Source of the DNA: Sulfomarinibacter sp963741385
GTDB lineage: Bacteria > Acidobacteriota > Thermoanaerobaculia > Thermoanaerobaculales > Sulfomarinibacteraceae
Length of the DNA: 64,000 nt
Direction: 5' to 3'
Assembly (NCBI GenBank): GCA_963741385.1
Contig: CAVUHO010000006.1
Coordinates: 310,001-374,000 of the forward strand
A program made the position numbers and the translations under genes. Below, one piece after another: positions 26,846 to 35,955 of this stretch (the first letter of the stretch is position 1; the number at the start of each line of letters is the position of its first letter). Below the pieces are notes generated by a model. It searched no databases. It saw only the letters and a list, made by a program, of their open reading frames with translations, and was not told where the DNA came from.

Positions 26846-28288
26846 TCAGCTCGCGCCTGTTCCCCTGAAGACGGCTGGGACCGTCTTCAGCAGAATGTCG
26901 AAATCCAGCGAGAGCGACCAGTTGTCGATATACTCGAGGTCAAGCTCCATCCAGTTTTCGAAATCAACCTCGTGCCGCCCGTTGACCTGCCACAAGCAGG
27001 TGAGACCGGGCCTGACGCTGAAGCGGCGTTTTTGCCAGTGCTGGTCGAAACGCTCAACGTCGCGGATCGGGAGTGGACGGGGCCCGACAAGACTCATGTT
27101 GCCGTTCAGAACATCGATGAACTGCGGGATTTCGTCAAGGCTCAGTCTTCTGAGAGTCTTGCCGACTCGGGTGACCCGCGGGTCGTTCGTCATCTTGAAC
27201 GCCGCTCCATCGACCTCGTTGTGAGCTTCAAGTTCCTTGATGAGCTCTTCGGCGTCAACGTGCATGGTGCGAAACTTGTGCATTTTGAAAATCTTACGTT
27301 TGTAGCCAACTCGATCCTGGCGGAAGAACACGGGGCCATGTGAGTCGAGCTTGACCGCGACGGCAATGATCGCCAACAGCGGACTCAACACAATCATCGC
27401 AGCCAGGGAAACAAAAAGGTCGATTGCCCTCTTGACGAATGCGCCTCCGGCAGACGGCATTCGGCTGCGGAGTTCCAACGCGGGCCAGGCTCTCGAGTCG
27501 TCGACAGCCACATTCACGAGCCGTGACTGAAAGAAATCCGAGGGCATCAGCACGTCGACCGACAATTCCTCACACACTGAGATGATGTTCGAGATCGTCT
27601 TATAATGCGAGGCTATCGGCAGCGTGATCACGACCTCGTCGACGTCGTTGGTTTCCAGGATCTCTCGCACGCGATCGGGAGGGCCGAGGATCCTCTCAGG
27701 CCCGCCGTGGAGCGGATTCTCAGGTGGCGGCATATCATCGACGAAACCAAGCAGCAGATAGCCGAAATCAGGCCGGTGGCGGAGATGTTTACCAAATTCA
27801 GCCCCGCGGGGGCCGCAGCCCACAATTACAAGCCTTCGCAGGGTCCCACCGTTCCTTCGCGACTCCGTAAAAAATGACCGCAGGAGGAACCTGGTAATGA
27901 TCGTTCCAAGGAGTACCGCAAAGAAGAAACTCGTGAGAAATAGAGGCGTGATCACGGAAAACTTGAACATCGTACCCACAAAAGACAACAGCAGGGTCCC
28001 GACCACAGCAGCCTTTGTGACCCCCCACCACTCGGCGGCCAGGACACCCGCTCGTCGGGTTTGGTACAACCCGAAGGATTTCAGGATGATGTGCCACGCG
28101 ACCAACCAACCCATGAAGAAGAGAAAATTCAGGAGCGTGATTCGAACCGCTAAGAACTCATTCAGGCTCCCCGTCTCCTGCAGGGAGTGACCTGCAATCA
28201 GGAACCCAACCGCGAAGGCGATAGCCATCACGGTGAGATCCACGACGCGAATGAGATTCAACAAAATACGCCGTCTGAGTTCGTGCAT
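26846..28288 (-). CDS. Exopolysaccharide polyprenyl-glycosylphosphotransferase (initiating sugar transferase)
   Basis: The 480-residue protein of the WcaJ/WbaP architecture has four N-terminal membrane helices, a central Rossmann-like domain (LVIVGCGPRGAEFGKHLRH) and a C-terminal bacterial sugar transferase domain. The latter shows KRAIDLFVSLAAM, FFRQDRVGYKRKIFKMHKFRTM, RRLSLDEIPQFIDVL, MSLVGPRP and RPGLTCLWQVNGR. It transfers a sugar-1-phosphate from UDP- or GDP-sugar to undecaprenyl phosphate, starting the repeat unit. ATG 28288 was chosen because everything upstream is antisense-like and overlaps the CpsD-like gene. The following GT39 gene begins 145 bases downstream. Confidence 0.93.
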   Translation of the reverse strand: MHELRRRILLNLIRVVDLTVMAIAFAVGFLIAGHSLQETGSLNEFLAVRITLLNFLFFMGWLVAWHIILKSFGLYQTRRAGVLAAEWWGVTKAAVVGTLLLSFVGTMFKFSVITPLFLTSFFFAVLLGTIITRFLLRSFFTESRRNGGTLRRLVIVGCGPRGAEFGKHLRHRPDFGYLLLGFVDDMPPPENPLHGGPERILGPPDRVREILETNDVDEVVITLPIASHYKTISNIISVCEELSVDVLMPSDFFQSRLVNVAVDDSRAWPALELRSRMPSAGGAFVKRAIDLFVSLAAMIVLSPLLAIIAVAVKLDSHGPVFFRQDRVGYKRKIFKMHKFRTMHVDAEELIKELEAHNEVDGAAFKMTNDPRVTRVGKTLRRLSLDEIPQFIDVLNGNMSLVGPRPLPIRDVERFDQHWQKRRFSVRPGLTCLWQVNGRHEVDFENWMELDLEYIDNWSLSLDFDILLKTVPAVFRGTGAS

Positions 28289-28343
28289 CAGCCTGTATGT
28301 TCTCCAGCCACCCTCAATCGAACCCGCAACTTCTGCAAACCGT

Positions 28344-29360
28344 TTACAGTCTCCTGTAAATCGCAGACGGAATGTGGAACCGCCGCCGATTGAGCACCGC
28401 GCCCAACATTTCGGCTCCCGTGCCCTCCAGGATTTCCTTGGCCTCTTCCGCCACTTCCAACCGCGTGCTCTCGGCACGGATGACCAGGATGGCCCCGCCG
28501 CACGCGGTGCCGATACTCGCCACATCCGGATATTCCGCAGCCGGTGAACCGTCGATGATGATCCAGTCATACAGCGAAAGCAGCGCAACAGTGGCCCCTT
28601 CAATGGCCGTCGCAGTGAGAACCTGGGATGGGCTCTTGACCCGCGATCCACAGGTCATGAATGAGATCCCCGACCCCACGTCGTCAGTGATTACGGATGT
28701 GAGCGAAGCTTCGCCCTTGAGCACATCGCTGAATCCGCCATCGCGGGCGACGCCGAACGCCTTGTGCTGGCTCGGCGTTCTGAGATTCCCGTCGATCAGG
28801 AGAATTCGCTCGGGACCGGCCTGGCAGAGAGCCGTCGCGATATTGCGGGCCACGGTGCTGGCGCCCTCACCGGCGGTGGCGCTTGTCACCAGGATCACAC
28901 TCTGACGGGGAGTTTTCCGGTACGTCTTGAGCTTCTGCACGATCCTGTCATACGCAGGATGGACGCGAACAACGGTTTCAACCGGTGCACGCATCATCTC
29001 GATGGGTCGCGATTCCAGGCTTGGCGGTCGCACGGACTCAGGCCCTTCCACACGGATCGGCGGTCGACGGGACAGAGGCGGGTTTTCGTTTGGGTTTCCA
29101 GCTACCGCCCTGGCCGACTGGAGTTCAGACTCGAGGGTGCGAATCACCGCCGACGGGGTGTCGGCAGTTGTTCTCGGGTCGCTCTCCAGCGCCCTTGCGC
29201 CCAAGTCTGGCGACGAAAAAACGTCACCCTCGGGCCACTCCGGATCCAACAAGGCATCATCCAACTCCGGCACCACCAGAGCCTTCTCTTCAGAAACGCC
29301 CTTGTTGGGCTCGACGTTAGCCCCGGCGGCGCGCTGCATGGCATCGAAGAACTTACCCAA
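28344..29360 (-). CDS. CpsD/CapB-family tyrosine-kinase-like protein lacking the Walker A lysine
   Basis: The protein has about 338 residues. The first 130 are low-complexity and acidic. The C-terminal ATPase domain resembles BY-kinases, with SVILVTSATAGEGASTVARN, Walker A' LLIDGNLRTP and Walker B DWIIIDGSP. The Walker A lysine of GEGKS is replaced by Ala (GCC codon, within 28854-28871), and the usual C-terminal tyrosine cluster is absent; one Tyr occurs in SAIYRRL. It may be a regulatory or inactive partner of the Wzz-like protein encoded two genes upstream. TTG 29360 (MGKFFDAMQ, preceded by GAGAGG) fits family starts better than ATG 29402. It overlaps the ATPase gene by 8 bases. Confidence 0.85.
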   Translation of the reverse strand: MGKFFDAMQRAAGANVEPNKGVSEEKALVVPELDDALLDPEWPEGDVFSSPDLGARALESDPRTTADTPSAVIRTLESELQSARAVAGNPNENPPLSRRPPIRVEGPESVRPPSLESRPIEMMRAPVETVVRVHPAYDRIVQKLKTYRKTPRQSVILVTSATAGEGASTVARNIATALCQAGPERILLIDGNLRTPSQHKAFGVARDGGFSDVLKGEASLTSVITDDVGSGISFMTCGSRVKSPSQVLTATAIEGATVALLSLYDWIIIDGSPAAEYPDVASIGTACGGAILVIRAESTRLEVAEEAKEILEGTGAEMLGAVLNRRRFHIPSAIYRRL

Positions 29361-30354
29361 CGCGATTATTCCTCTCACCGCCGCCCACGGTGTCCGGGTC
29401 ATCCTCGTGGTTCTTGCTGTTCCGCTCCTCGAGGTGGGTCACCAGGTAGGGCCCTGGTTTGCGGACGGATCTGTCGCGCAGCTGTAGGAACAAGACATCC
29501 TGAATCGCCTCTCGAGCCGCCGCGCTTTCGACCTCGTGCCGTCCCATCGCAAACGCGTTGACGAGTGAGTGATCGCACAGCACGTTGATGGTGCGGGGCG
29601 ATCCCTTCGATGCCGACCAGATGGCCTCCACCGCCGCCCGCTGAAAGAGGCCCGCCTTGGAGCGGCCGGCCCGTTCCAGCCGAAACTCGATGTAGGCGGC
29701 CGTCTCGCCGAGCGACAGCTGCTCGAGCCGCACGCTCACAGCGATGCGCTGCCGAAGCTGGCGGAGGTCCGACCTCTGGAGCTTTTCTTCAAGTTCGGGC
29801 TGACCGGCCAACAGCACCTGCAGCATCTTCGCCTTTGGGTCTTCGAGGTTGGTCAGCAAGCGCACTTCCTCCAGCACGTCGACGGTGAGATTCTGAGCTT
29901 CATCGATGATCAGCAGTGGTGGCGGCTGATGGGCAAGGAACTCGCCCGTCACAAACGCGTAGAACTCGTTGATCAGCTCGACTCTCGACAAACCGGCGAT
30001 ACGCGAATCGACAAATCCCCCACCTTCTGTTCGGCGACGTTTGTTGGCCTTGCGTTGGCTAAGACCAGCATGAAGGTTGTGCAGGATGATCCTGAGCAGC
30101 TCTTCGCGATCGACAGTTGTGTGACGAATCAGGATCGTAACCGTTGATTCATCCAGGGAGTGGAGAATCGCGTTGATGAGGGTGGTCTTGCCGGTCCCAA
30201 CTTCCCCGACCAGTGTCATGAAGCCACGCCGCTGGGCGATACCGTAGGAGAGCCCGGCAAAGGCCTCCTTGTGTGACTCGCTCTGGAAGAGGCAGCTCGG
30301 ATCCGGCGTCATAGCGAACGGATTGCTGTCGAGACCGAAGAACTTCTCGTACAT
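29353..30354 (-). CDS. ExeA/GspA-type AAA ATPase of the exopolysaccharide locus
   Basis: The 333-residue protein opens MYEKFFGLDSNPFAMTPDPSCLF, the hallmark of ExeA-like ATPases. It has Walker A GEVGTGKTT near residue 50, Walker B LLIIDEAQN, a sensor-like LLAGQPELEEKL and an arginine-rich RQLRQRI segment. Copies in XrtA/PEP-CTERM polysaccharide loci form a dedicated subfamily (family knowledge), and the position between the Wzz-like and CpsD-like genes fits that. The ATG lies 5 bases after the chain-length gene stop. It may couple ATP use to assembly or secretion of the polysaccharide machinery. A second ExeA-like gene is at 55175. Confidence 0.9.
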   Translation of the reverse strand: MYEKFFGLDSNPFAMTPDPSCLFQSESHKEAFAGLSYGIAQRRGFMTLVGEVGTGKTTLINAILHSLDESTVTILIRHTTVDREELLRIILHNLHAGLSQRKANKRRRTEGGGFVDSRIAGLSRVELINEFYAFVTGEFLAHQPPPLLIIDEAQNLTVDVLEEVRLLTNLEDPKAKMLQVLLAGQPELEEKLQRSDLRQLRQRIAVSVRLEQLSLGETAAYIEFRLERAGRSKAGLFQRAAVEAIWSASKGSPRTINVLCDHSLVNAFAMGRHEVESAAAREAIQDVLFLQLRDRSVRKPGPYLVTHLEERNSKNHEDDPDTVGGGERNNRVG

Positions 30355-30359
30355 GGCCG

Positions 30360-31907
30360 CTACCCCATCAGAGAGCTGTCTGGAATCGACGCCAGATGTG
30401 GGATACCGAGGCGGCGTTCGATATCTTCCGCTGTTGTGAATGATCTGTCGATATATTGATCGAGCGCGAATGCAATCGCAAATCCTCCAAATACACCCAC
30501 GAAAAGGGCCAACAAGAACTTTCTCACGACTCCGCGCCGCACCGGTCGCAGCGGCATAAGTGCAGGCTGAGCTACCGTCACATTGATGATTTTCTCTTGG
30601 TCCATCGCAGAGGAGATCCTCGCCTCCTCGAACTTCTTCCGATACAACAAATAATCATCTTCTGCAGCGAGAGCGTTTCGCCGGAGAGCATCAAATTCGA
30701 ACGCATTTGCATTCAGAGCGGCCAGGTCTCCGCGGCTGACCCGAACCTGGTTTCTCAAGGAATCGACGCGGGCACGCGTCCCCTCGTATTCGGTTTCCAC
30801 CCGCATGAGCTCACTCTTGAGTTGGAGATAGACCGGGTTGCTCTCGGTCCTGTTAACACCCGATGCAGCCGAGTTGGCACGCTCGAGGCGTTCCTCGGCG
30901 AGGAGAATCTGTTTTTCAATGTCCCTGACGTACCGGCTGTCCTCTTTAAAATCCTGCAAGAGCTCATCGCGATGAAGTCTGAGCTCCGCGAGGGCGACTT
31001 CAATTTCTTCGCTGGCTGCCGTAATGTTGTTCCGACTGGCAGTGGGGATCCTCTCGGGTTCCTCCAACAATCGAGACTGGAGGCTGGCCATCTGCTGCTG
31101 CTGCTCCTGCAATTCGACTTCCGCGTCCCCGAGTTCGTTCTCCATACGCGACAGACTCTCCATGAGAAGTGCCTTCTGCGGGCCAAGAGAGTCGGTCCCC
31201 TGCGGACCCCTCACGATGGTAATCGCGGACCTTGCTGCAAAACCCTCGAGCTGCTCTTCAAGGGCAGCCAGACGCACCTGCGCTTCTTTCATCTGTTCTT
31301 CAAAAAACGACACGGCCTGTGATGATTGAAATGCCTCGGTTCGACGTTCGAGATATCTCGCGGTGAGGGTTTTCACGACCTGGGTTGCCCACTCCGGGTC
31401 CTCAGTCACGTAGCTGATCCATATCGCATTTGAACTCGTGTTCGCTCTGATCTGGACATCACGCTGCAACTCGACCACCAACTCATCCACATCCGACTCA
31501 GAATTCCTGCTCATCAGAGACCATGCGAAATCCAGAACACGGTCAACGCTGTTTTCCCGACGCAACTCCGATTCGAGCGGATATACAATCTCGGCAACTT
31601 CTTGGGTCAGCGTCCTGCTCTTCAGCACCTCGATTTCCGCATTCAGATCCTGTTCCGAGCCGCTAACGATCAGCTGCGAGGAATCGGTCGGTGCCATCGC
31701 AACTTCCGCGCGAGTTCTATTGACGTGCAATATTGCCGTCACCTCGTACTTCCTCGGAAGTAACAGGACCGTCGAGACCACCAAGAACACCACCGAGATC
31801 GCAAATATTGCAATCAAACGGCGTCGCTTGAACACCACTATCAGGATGTCACGAAGAGAAATCTGATTAGGTGCACCACTCATTGAACCAGCATTGGGTG
31901 GCGACAT
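30360..31907 (-). CDS. Polysaccharide chain-length determinant (Wzz/GumC family)
   Basis: The 515-residue inner-membrane protein has an N-terminal helix (LIAIFAISVVFLVVSTVLLLP), a long periplasmic coiled-coil region (about 170-400) and a C-terminal membrane helix (FLLALFVGVFGGFAIAFAL). A Pro-containing segment (AQPALMPLRPVR) precedes the second helix, as in Wzz proteins. It controls chain length and contacts the export channel. ATG 31907 is supported by GGAGGAG upstream. There is no fused kinase domain; the CpsD-like protein is encoded separately. The XrtA-locus subfamily of Wzz has this length and arrangement (from memory). Confidence 0.9.
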   Translation of the reverse strand: MSPPNAGSMSGAPNQISLRDILIVVFKRRRLIAIFAISVVFLVVSTVLLLPRKYEVTAILHVNRTRAEVAMAPTDSSQLIVSGSEQDLNAEIEVLKSRTLTQEVAEIVYPLESELRRENSVDRVLDFAWSLMSRNSESDVDELVVELQRDVQIRANTSSNAIWISYVTEDPEWATQVVKTLTARYLERRTEAFQSSQAVSFFEEQMKEAQVRLAALEEQLEGFAARSAITIVRGPQGTDSLGPQKALLMESLSRMENELGDAEVELQEQQQQMASLQSRLLEEPERIPTASRNNITAASEEIEVALAELRLHRDELLQDFKEDSRYVRDIEKQILLAEERLERANSAASGVNRTESNPVYLQLKSELMRVETEYEGTRARVDSLRNQVRVSRGDLAALNANAFEFDALRRNALAAEDDYLLYRKKFEEARISSAMDQEKIINVTVAQPALMPLRPVRRGVVRKFLLALFVGVFGGFAIAFALDQYIDRSFTTAEDIERRLGIPHLASIPDSSLMG

Positions 31908-32031
31908 CAGCAGCTCCTCCACCCGCTGTCCGCGGTTTTCAGTCCGCGCCAATATGCGGCTCGCAGAACGGTCAACGAAAAATCAAATCTGCCCAAAAAC
32001 GTCACTCCATTTGTTGCGACGAAACACCGAA

Positions 32032-32787
32032 TCAGTTTGTCGACCCATACCCGGGCAGGTACCACATCCAAGGGCCAAATTGGGGGAGGTTGTCCGAAAT
32101 ATACTGTTGCATGAAGATATTCACGTTAACAATCTTCTTATGATGAACGTAGATGATATCCAGCGGCGCCAACGGGATGTCGTTTGAAATCATACCCTTT
32201 CTCTGAATTTGCTTCACGTCCACGATCGTCCCCAATGGCTTGTTGTCTGGTCCGGGTCGAATCAAGAGGACCTCTTTCCGACGCGCTCTTTGATTGAATC
32301 CTCCTGCAGCCGATATGGCCTGGAGTAGGGTGAGCCCACCCCTGTAGGGCTGCATTCCTGGAGTCAAAACCTCTCCAGACACATACACCTCGAGACCCGA
32401 GAATTCCGCCACGCTAACGGTGATCTGAGGGTCGATCATTTCCTTTCGGTAACCCTCAGTGATCTCAGCGGTCACGTCGTTGACTGTCCGACCGACAACC
32501 TTGACACGACCCACCAACGGCAGATAAACCTCACCATCAGGCCCCACCGTGACATCCCGATCCATGTCAGGGGTCTTGAAAAACGATACATTGAGGACAT
32601 CGCCAACTTGAATCGCGTACGGGCCGGACAGAATCGCCTGCAGCCGGTCGGCGCTCACCAACTCTTGTGAGGACTGCGGCTCCTGAGCACCACAAGGTGA
32701 CTCCCACATCAAGACAGAGGCGCCGATCAAGACGGCCACAAACCCAACACAACCTCGTTGCACAACCGAAAAAATCTTCACTGTCAT
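32032..32787 (-). CDS. Polysaccharide export protein (Wza-like, SLBB domain)
   Basis: The 251-residue protein has an N-terminal signal peptide (MTVKIFSVVQRG... to about CGAQEP), then the Poly_export domain (YAIQVGDVLNVSFF, GEVYLPLVGRVKVVGRTVNDV) and an SLBB segment (VYVSGEVLTPGMQPYRGGLTLLQAI). The end, PQFGPWMWYLPGY, resembles the short C-terminus of XrtA-type export proteins. No clear lipobox is seen. It would form the outer-membrane channel. ATG 32787 has AAGGGGGC upstream. It is the first gene of the 16-32.8 kb operon. Confidence 0.92.
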   Translation of the reverse strand: MTVKIFSVVQRGCVGFVAVLIGASVLMWESPCGAQEPQSSQELVSADRLQAILSGPYAIQVGDVLNVSFFKTPDMDRDVTVGPDGEVYLPLVGRVKVVGRTVNDVTAEITEGYRKEMIDPQITVSVAEFSGLEVYVSGEVLTPGMQPYRGGLTLLQAISAAGGFNQRARRKEVLLIRPGPDNKPLGTIVDVKQIQRKGMISNDIPLAPLDIIYVHHKKIVNVNIFMQQYISDNLPQFGPWMWYLPGYGSTN

Positions 32788-32808
32788 GTCAAGCCCCCTT
32801 TGATCGAC

Positions 32809-32823
32809 GTGTTCATTGAACAC
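32809..32823. promoter_or_regulatory. Perfect dyad upstream of the polysaccharide operon (putative operator)
   Basis: The sequence GTGTTCATTGAACAC has 7-base arms around a single central base. It lies 22 bases before the ATG of the export-protein gene, the first gene of the operon, and would sit in the 5' leader or overlap the promoter. Its size fits a dimeric regulator site. No second copy was seen, so the role is inferred. Confidence 0.35.
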
Positions 32824-33690
32824 TGAAGCCCCGAAATCACCGTGCATCGTACCCGCACCATTTGAAGTTCCCTCGAAGGGAAACAACTCCGGCGAGGCGC
32901 GGCTTCAAAAGATTGCCAGCACCCCGATGACGCCTCTCCACGAAGAGCCGATCGGTCGCCTTGCCCGCTGGACCCGATTCTTTTCACCTTCGCACCCCAA
33001 ATCTCGAATCGGCCACTACCGATTCCACTTCCACATCTGCAGGCGCCCTGGTTAAGTGCGCCATGGTAGCACCGATTGGACCAGTTGTCAGTTGTATTTG
33101 TCACATCAGCGATCGCTGCAAACGCATACTGTGACGACTTTCCACCGGTACTGACCAAGTGTGTCACTTTGTTGAACGAATTCGCGCGCAACCTCCTGTT
33201 TGCGAGGTCACGAAAAGAAGCGGATTCGGGTGGTGCCACGATCATTTTTCGACTCCATAACAATTTATCGCTCCCGGCGCAGCATTCGCAATCCGTCAAA
33301 CGAGTGGTTTTTCTCATCCATCTTGATGAGTTTTTTCCGATAAGTGCCTTTTTCAGGTTCATTTTCCGTACTCCCATCGATCGGTTTCCTCGGTTGGGGC
33401 CGGCAAGTGAAGAAAGCCCAATCCCGATCCAAAAGGTTCATCAAACCGAGAATTCCGGGCGTTCGAGACCACTCTGGGTGGAAACTCGCCACCGCCTCCA
33501 CCCTCCGAGTGACAACCGACTCACTCAAAAGGACGGTCTTTCTCACCACTTTGCAGTACAAAATTCATCCATTTTGGTGGTTTCGATTCCCCTATCTGCA
33601 TGAAAGCTACCCTTGGTGGGCAGCGGCACGTGAACATCTCCCACCCAGTTTCATGCCGTACAGGCATCAAGAAAGTCCCATCTGGCGGAA
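32824..33690. other. Long intergenic region between the polysaccharide operon and fusA
   Basis: About 870 bases contain no reading frame with recognisable protein character. The region must hold the promoter of the minus-strand operon, but I found no confident -35/-10 pair and no sigma-54 element (TGGCAC-N5-TTGC). It also marks the boundary between the less GC-rich polysaccharide island and the GC-rich core region. Confidence 0.5.
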
Positions 33691-33719
33691 TTGACAAGTG
33701 ATTGGCCGAGTTCTATCAT
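33691..33719 (+). promoter_or_regulatory. Sigma-70 promoter of fusA
   Basis: TTGACA at 33691-33696 and TATCAT at 33714-33719 are separated by exactly 17 bases, a near-consensus housekeeping promoter. Transcription would start near 33726 and leave a leader of about 140 bases before fusA. A TAGAAT at 33771-33776 could be a second -10 box but has no good -35. Confidence 0.65.
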
Positions 33720-33867
33720 TTGCGACATCGCACGGCGAAGGTCTGGTGCGCTCTGGCACGCCGGGCGAGGTAGAATCTCCCCGAAATATTGAATCGTAGA
33801 ATGGTCTTCCCTGGAGGAACGGGACGGCCGAACTGAATGCGGCCCGGACCGCATTGGCGAGGACACC

Positions 33868-35955
33868 ATGATCAGCGACATCGAGAAGATCCGCAACATC
33901 GGGATCTCGGCTCACATCGACTCGGGCAAGACCACGCTCACCGAGCGGATACTGTTCTACACCCAGAAGATCCACGCGATCCACGACGTCAAGGGCAAGG
34001 ACGGCGTTGGCGCGACGATGGACCACATGGAGTTGGAACGGGAGCGCGGCATCACCATCACCTCCGCTGCAACCTACGTGGAGTGGAAGGGCCACCACAT
34101 CAACATCATCGACACGCCGGGACACGTCGACTTCACCATCGAGGTGGAACGCGCGCTGCGGGTTCTCGACGGCGCGGTGCTGGTTCTGTGCGCAGTCGCG
34201 GGGGTGCAGTCGCAGTCGATCACCGTCGACCGGCAGATGAAGCGCTACAAGGTGCCACGCATCGCCTTCGTCAACAAGTGCGACCGCTCCGGCGCCAACC
34301 CGGAACGGGTGTCGAACGCACTGCGCGACAAGCTCGGCCACAATTCGGTGATGTTGCAGCTGCCGATCGGCCTCGAGGCCGACTTCGAAGGCATCATCGA
34401 CCTCATCGAGATGAAGGCCTTCTACTTCCGCGGCGACAATGGCGAGATCATCGAAGAGAAGGAGATCCCCGCCGGGTTGAGGGACCATGCCGAGGCCAAG
34501 CGTGCGGACATGCTGGACGCCGTCAGCCTGTTCTCCGACGAGCTCCTGGAAGCAGCGCTCGAGGACCGGGCGACGTCCGAGCAGATCTACGAGGCCATCC
34601 GCCGCGGCACGCTGTCGCTCGACCTCACTCCGGTTCTTCTTGGCTCTGCATACAAAAACAAGGGCGTGCAGAAGCTGATGGACGCCGTCACCCACTTCCT
34701 CCCCTGCCCCAAGGACGTCACCATCGAGGCGGTGGATCTTGACCACGAGGCCGCGGCTGTCGAGTTGAAATCCGATCCGACGGCGCAGACCGTGGCCTAC
34801 GCCTTCAAGCTCGACGAGGGCCGCTACGGCCAGCTCACCTTTCTTCGGATCTACCAGGGCACCTTGTCAAAGGGCGACACGGTCATCGAAACCCGGACCG
34901 CCAAGAAGACCAAGATCGGCCGGCTGGTGCGGATGCACGCCGACAAGATGGAGGACATTCCATCGGCCGGCGCCGGCGACATCGTCGGCCTGTTCGGGAT
35001 CGACTGCCACTCGGGGGATACCTTTGTCGGCAACGGACCGCGGCTCGCCATGACCTCGATGTACGTGCCCGAGCCTGTGATTTCGCTGTCGGTCACTCCC
35101 GTGGACTCCAAGGCCCAGGACAACATGTCCAAGGCGCTCCACCGCTTCACCAAGGAGGACCCGACCTTCCGGGTGACCCTCGATCCGGAGAGCAACGAGA
35201 CCATCATCTCGGGGATGGGTGAGCTTCACCTCGAAGTCTACGTCGAGCGCATGCGCCGCGAGTACTCGGCCGAGGTGGGGACGGGCGCACCGCAGGTGGC
35301 CTACCGCGAAGCGCTCTCGCGGCGGGCAGACTTCGATTACGTCCACAAGAAACAGACCGGTGGCTCCGGCCAGTACGCCAAGGTCGTGGGCTACATCGAG
35401 CCCCTCGAGGAGGGCGACTACGAGTTCGTCAACGAGATCCACGGCGGCCGCATCCCGACCGAGTACATCCCCGCCTGCGACAAGGGGTTTCGCTCGTCAT
35501 TGGCGAAGGGCAGCCTGATCGGCTTCCCCATCGTCGGTGTGCGCGCGGTCCTCACCGATGGAGGCTCACACGCCGTCGACTCGTCGGATATGGCCTTCCA
35601 GACTGCGGCTCGAGCGGCCTTTCGCGAGACCTACAAAAAGGCCAAACCGCAGATTCTCGAACCCGTGATGAAGGTCTCGGTGGAGGGACCGACCGAGTTT
35701 CAGGGCGCGATCTACCGCACGCTGATGCAGCGGCGCGGAATCGTCCTCGGTTCGACGGAGGACGCCGGCTTCGCTCGTGTCGATGCCGAGGTTCCGCTGG
35801 CCTCCATGTTCGGCTACTCCACCGATCTCCGCTCGGCCACCGAAGGCAAGGCCGAGTTCACCATGGAGTTCGCCAAGTACTCTCCGGCACCTGGCGATGT
35901 GACGGAGGAACTCCTTAAAAAATACAAGAGCAAGTTCGTTGTGGAGGATGAGTGA
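33868..35955 (+). CDS. fusA: Elongation factor G, mitochondrial/spirochaete-type (EF-G1-like)
   Basis: The 695-residue translational GTPase has P-loop AHIDSGKT, switch I ERERGITITSAATY, G3 DTPGH and G4 NKCD, followed by EF-G domains II-V. It converts GTP energy to ribosomal translocation, or could serve ribosome recycling. The wording of the G domain (DVKGKDGVGATMD, INIIDTPGHVDFTIEVERALRVLDGAVLVLCAVAGVQSQ) is closest to the EF-G1 group shared by mitochondria, spirochaetes, planctomycetes and some deltaproteobacteria, not the usual str-operon EF-G (recall, not alignment). No rps7/rps12 genes adjoin it. The following ATPase gene overlaps its stop codon. Confidence 0.93.
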   Translation: MISDIEKIRNIGISAHIDSGKTTLTERILFYTQKIHAIHDVKGKDGVGATMDHMELERERGITITSAATYVEWKGHHINIIDTPGHVDFTIEVERALRVLDGAVLVLCAVAGVQSQSITVDRQMKRYKVPRIAFVNKCDRSGANPERVSNALRDKLGHNSVMLQLPIGLEADFEGIIDLIEMKAFYFRGDNGEIIEEKEIPAGLRDHAEAKRADMLDAVSLFSDELLEAALEDRATSEQIYEAIRRGTLSLDLTPVLLGSAYKNKGVQKLMDAVTHFLPCPKDVTIEAVDLDHEAAAVELKSDPTAQTVAYAFKLDEGRYGQLTFLRIYQGTLSKGDTVIETRTAKKTKIGRLVRMHADKMEDIPSAGAGDIVGLFGIDCHSGDTFVGNGPRLAMTSMYVPEPVISLSVTPVDSKAQDNMSKALHRFTKEDPTFRVTLDPESNETIISGMGELHLEVYVERMRREYSAEVGTGAPQVAYREALSRRADFDYVHKKQTGGSGQYAKVVGYIEPLEEGDYEFVNEIHGGRIPTEYIPACDKGFRSSLAKGSLIGFPIVGVRAVLTDGGSHAVDSSDMAFQTAARAAFRETYKKAKPQILEPVMKVSVEGPTEFQGAIYRTLMQRRGIVLGSTEDAGFARVDAEVPLASMFGYSTDLRSATEGKAEFTMEFAKYSPAPGDVTEELLKKYKSKFVVEDE

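Noticed and set aside
32824..33690. Several 80-200-codon frames in the gap before fusA
   Set aside because: No Shine-Dalgarno, no domain features and overlapping frames on both strands; they look random.
33868..35955. Ribosomal-protection (TetM-like) resistance gene
   Set aside because: The G-domain wording and overall layout are those of EF-G1, with no TetM-type features.
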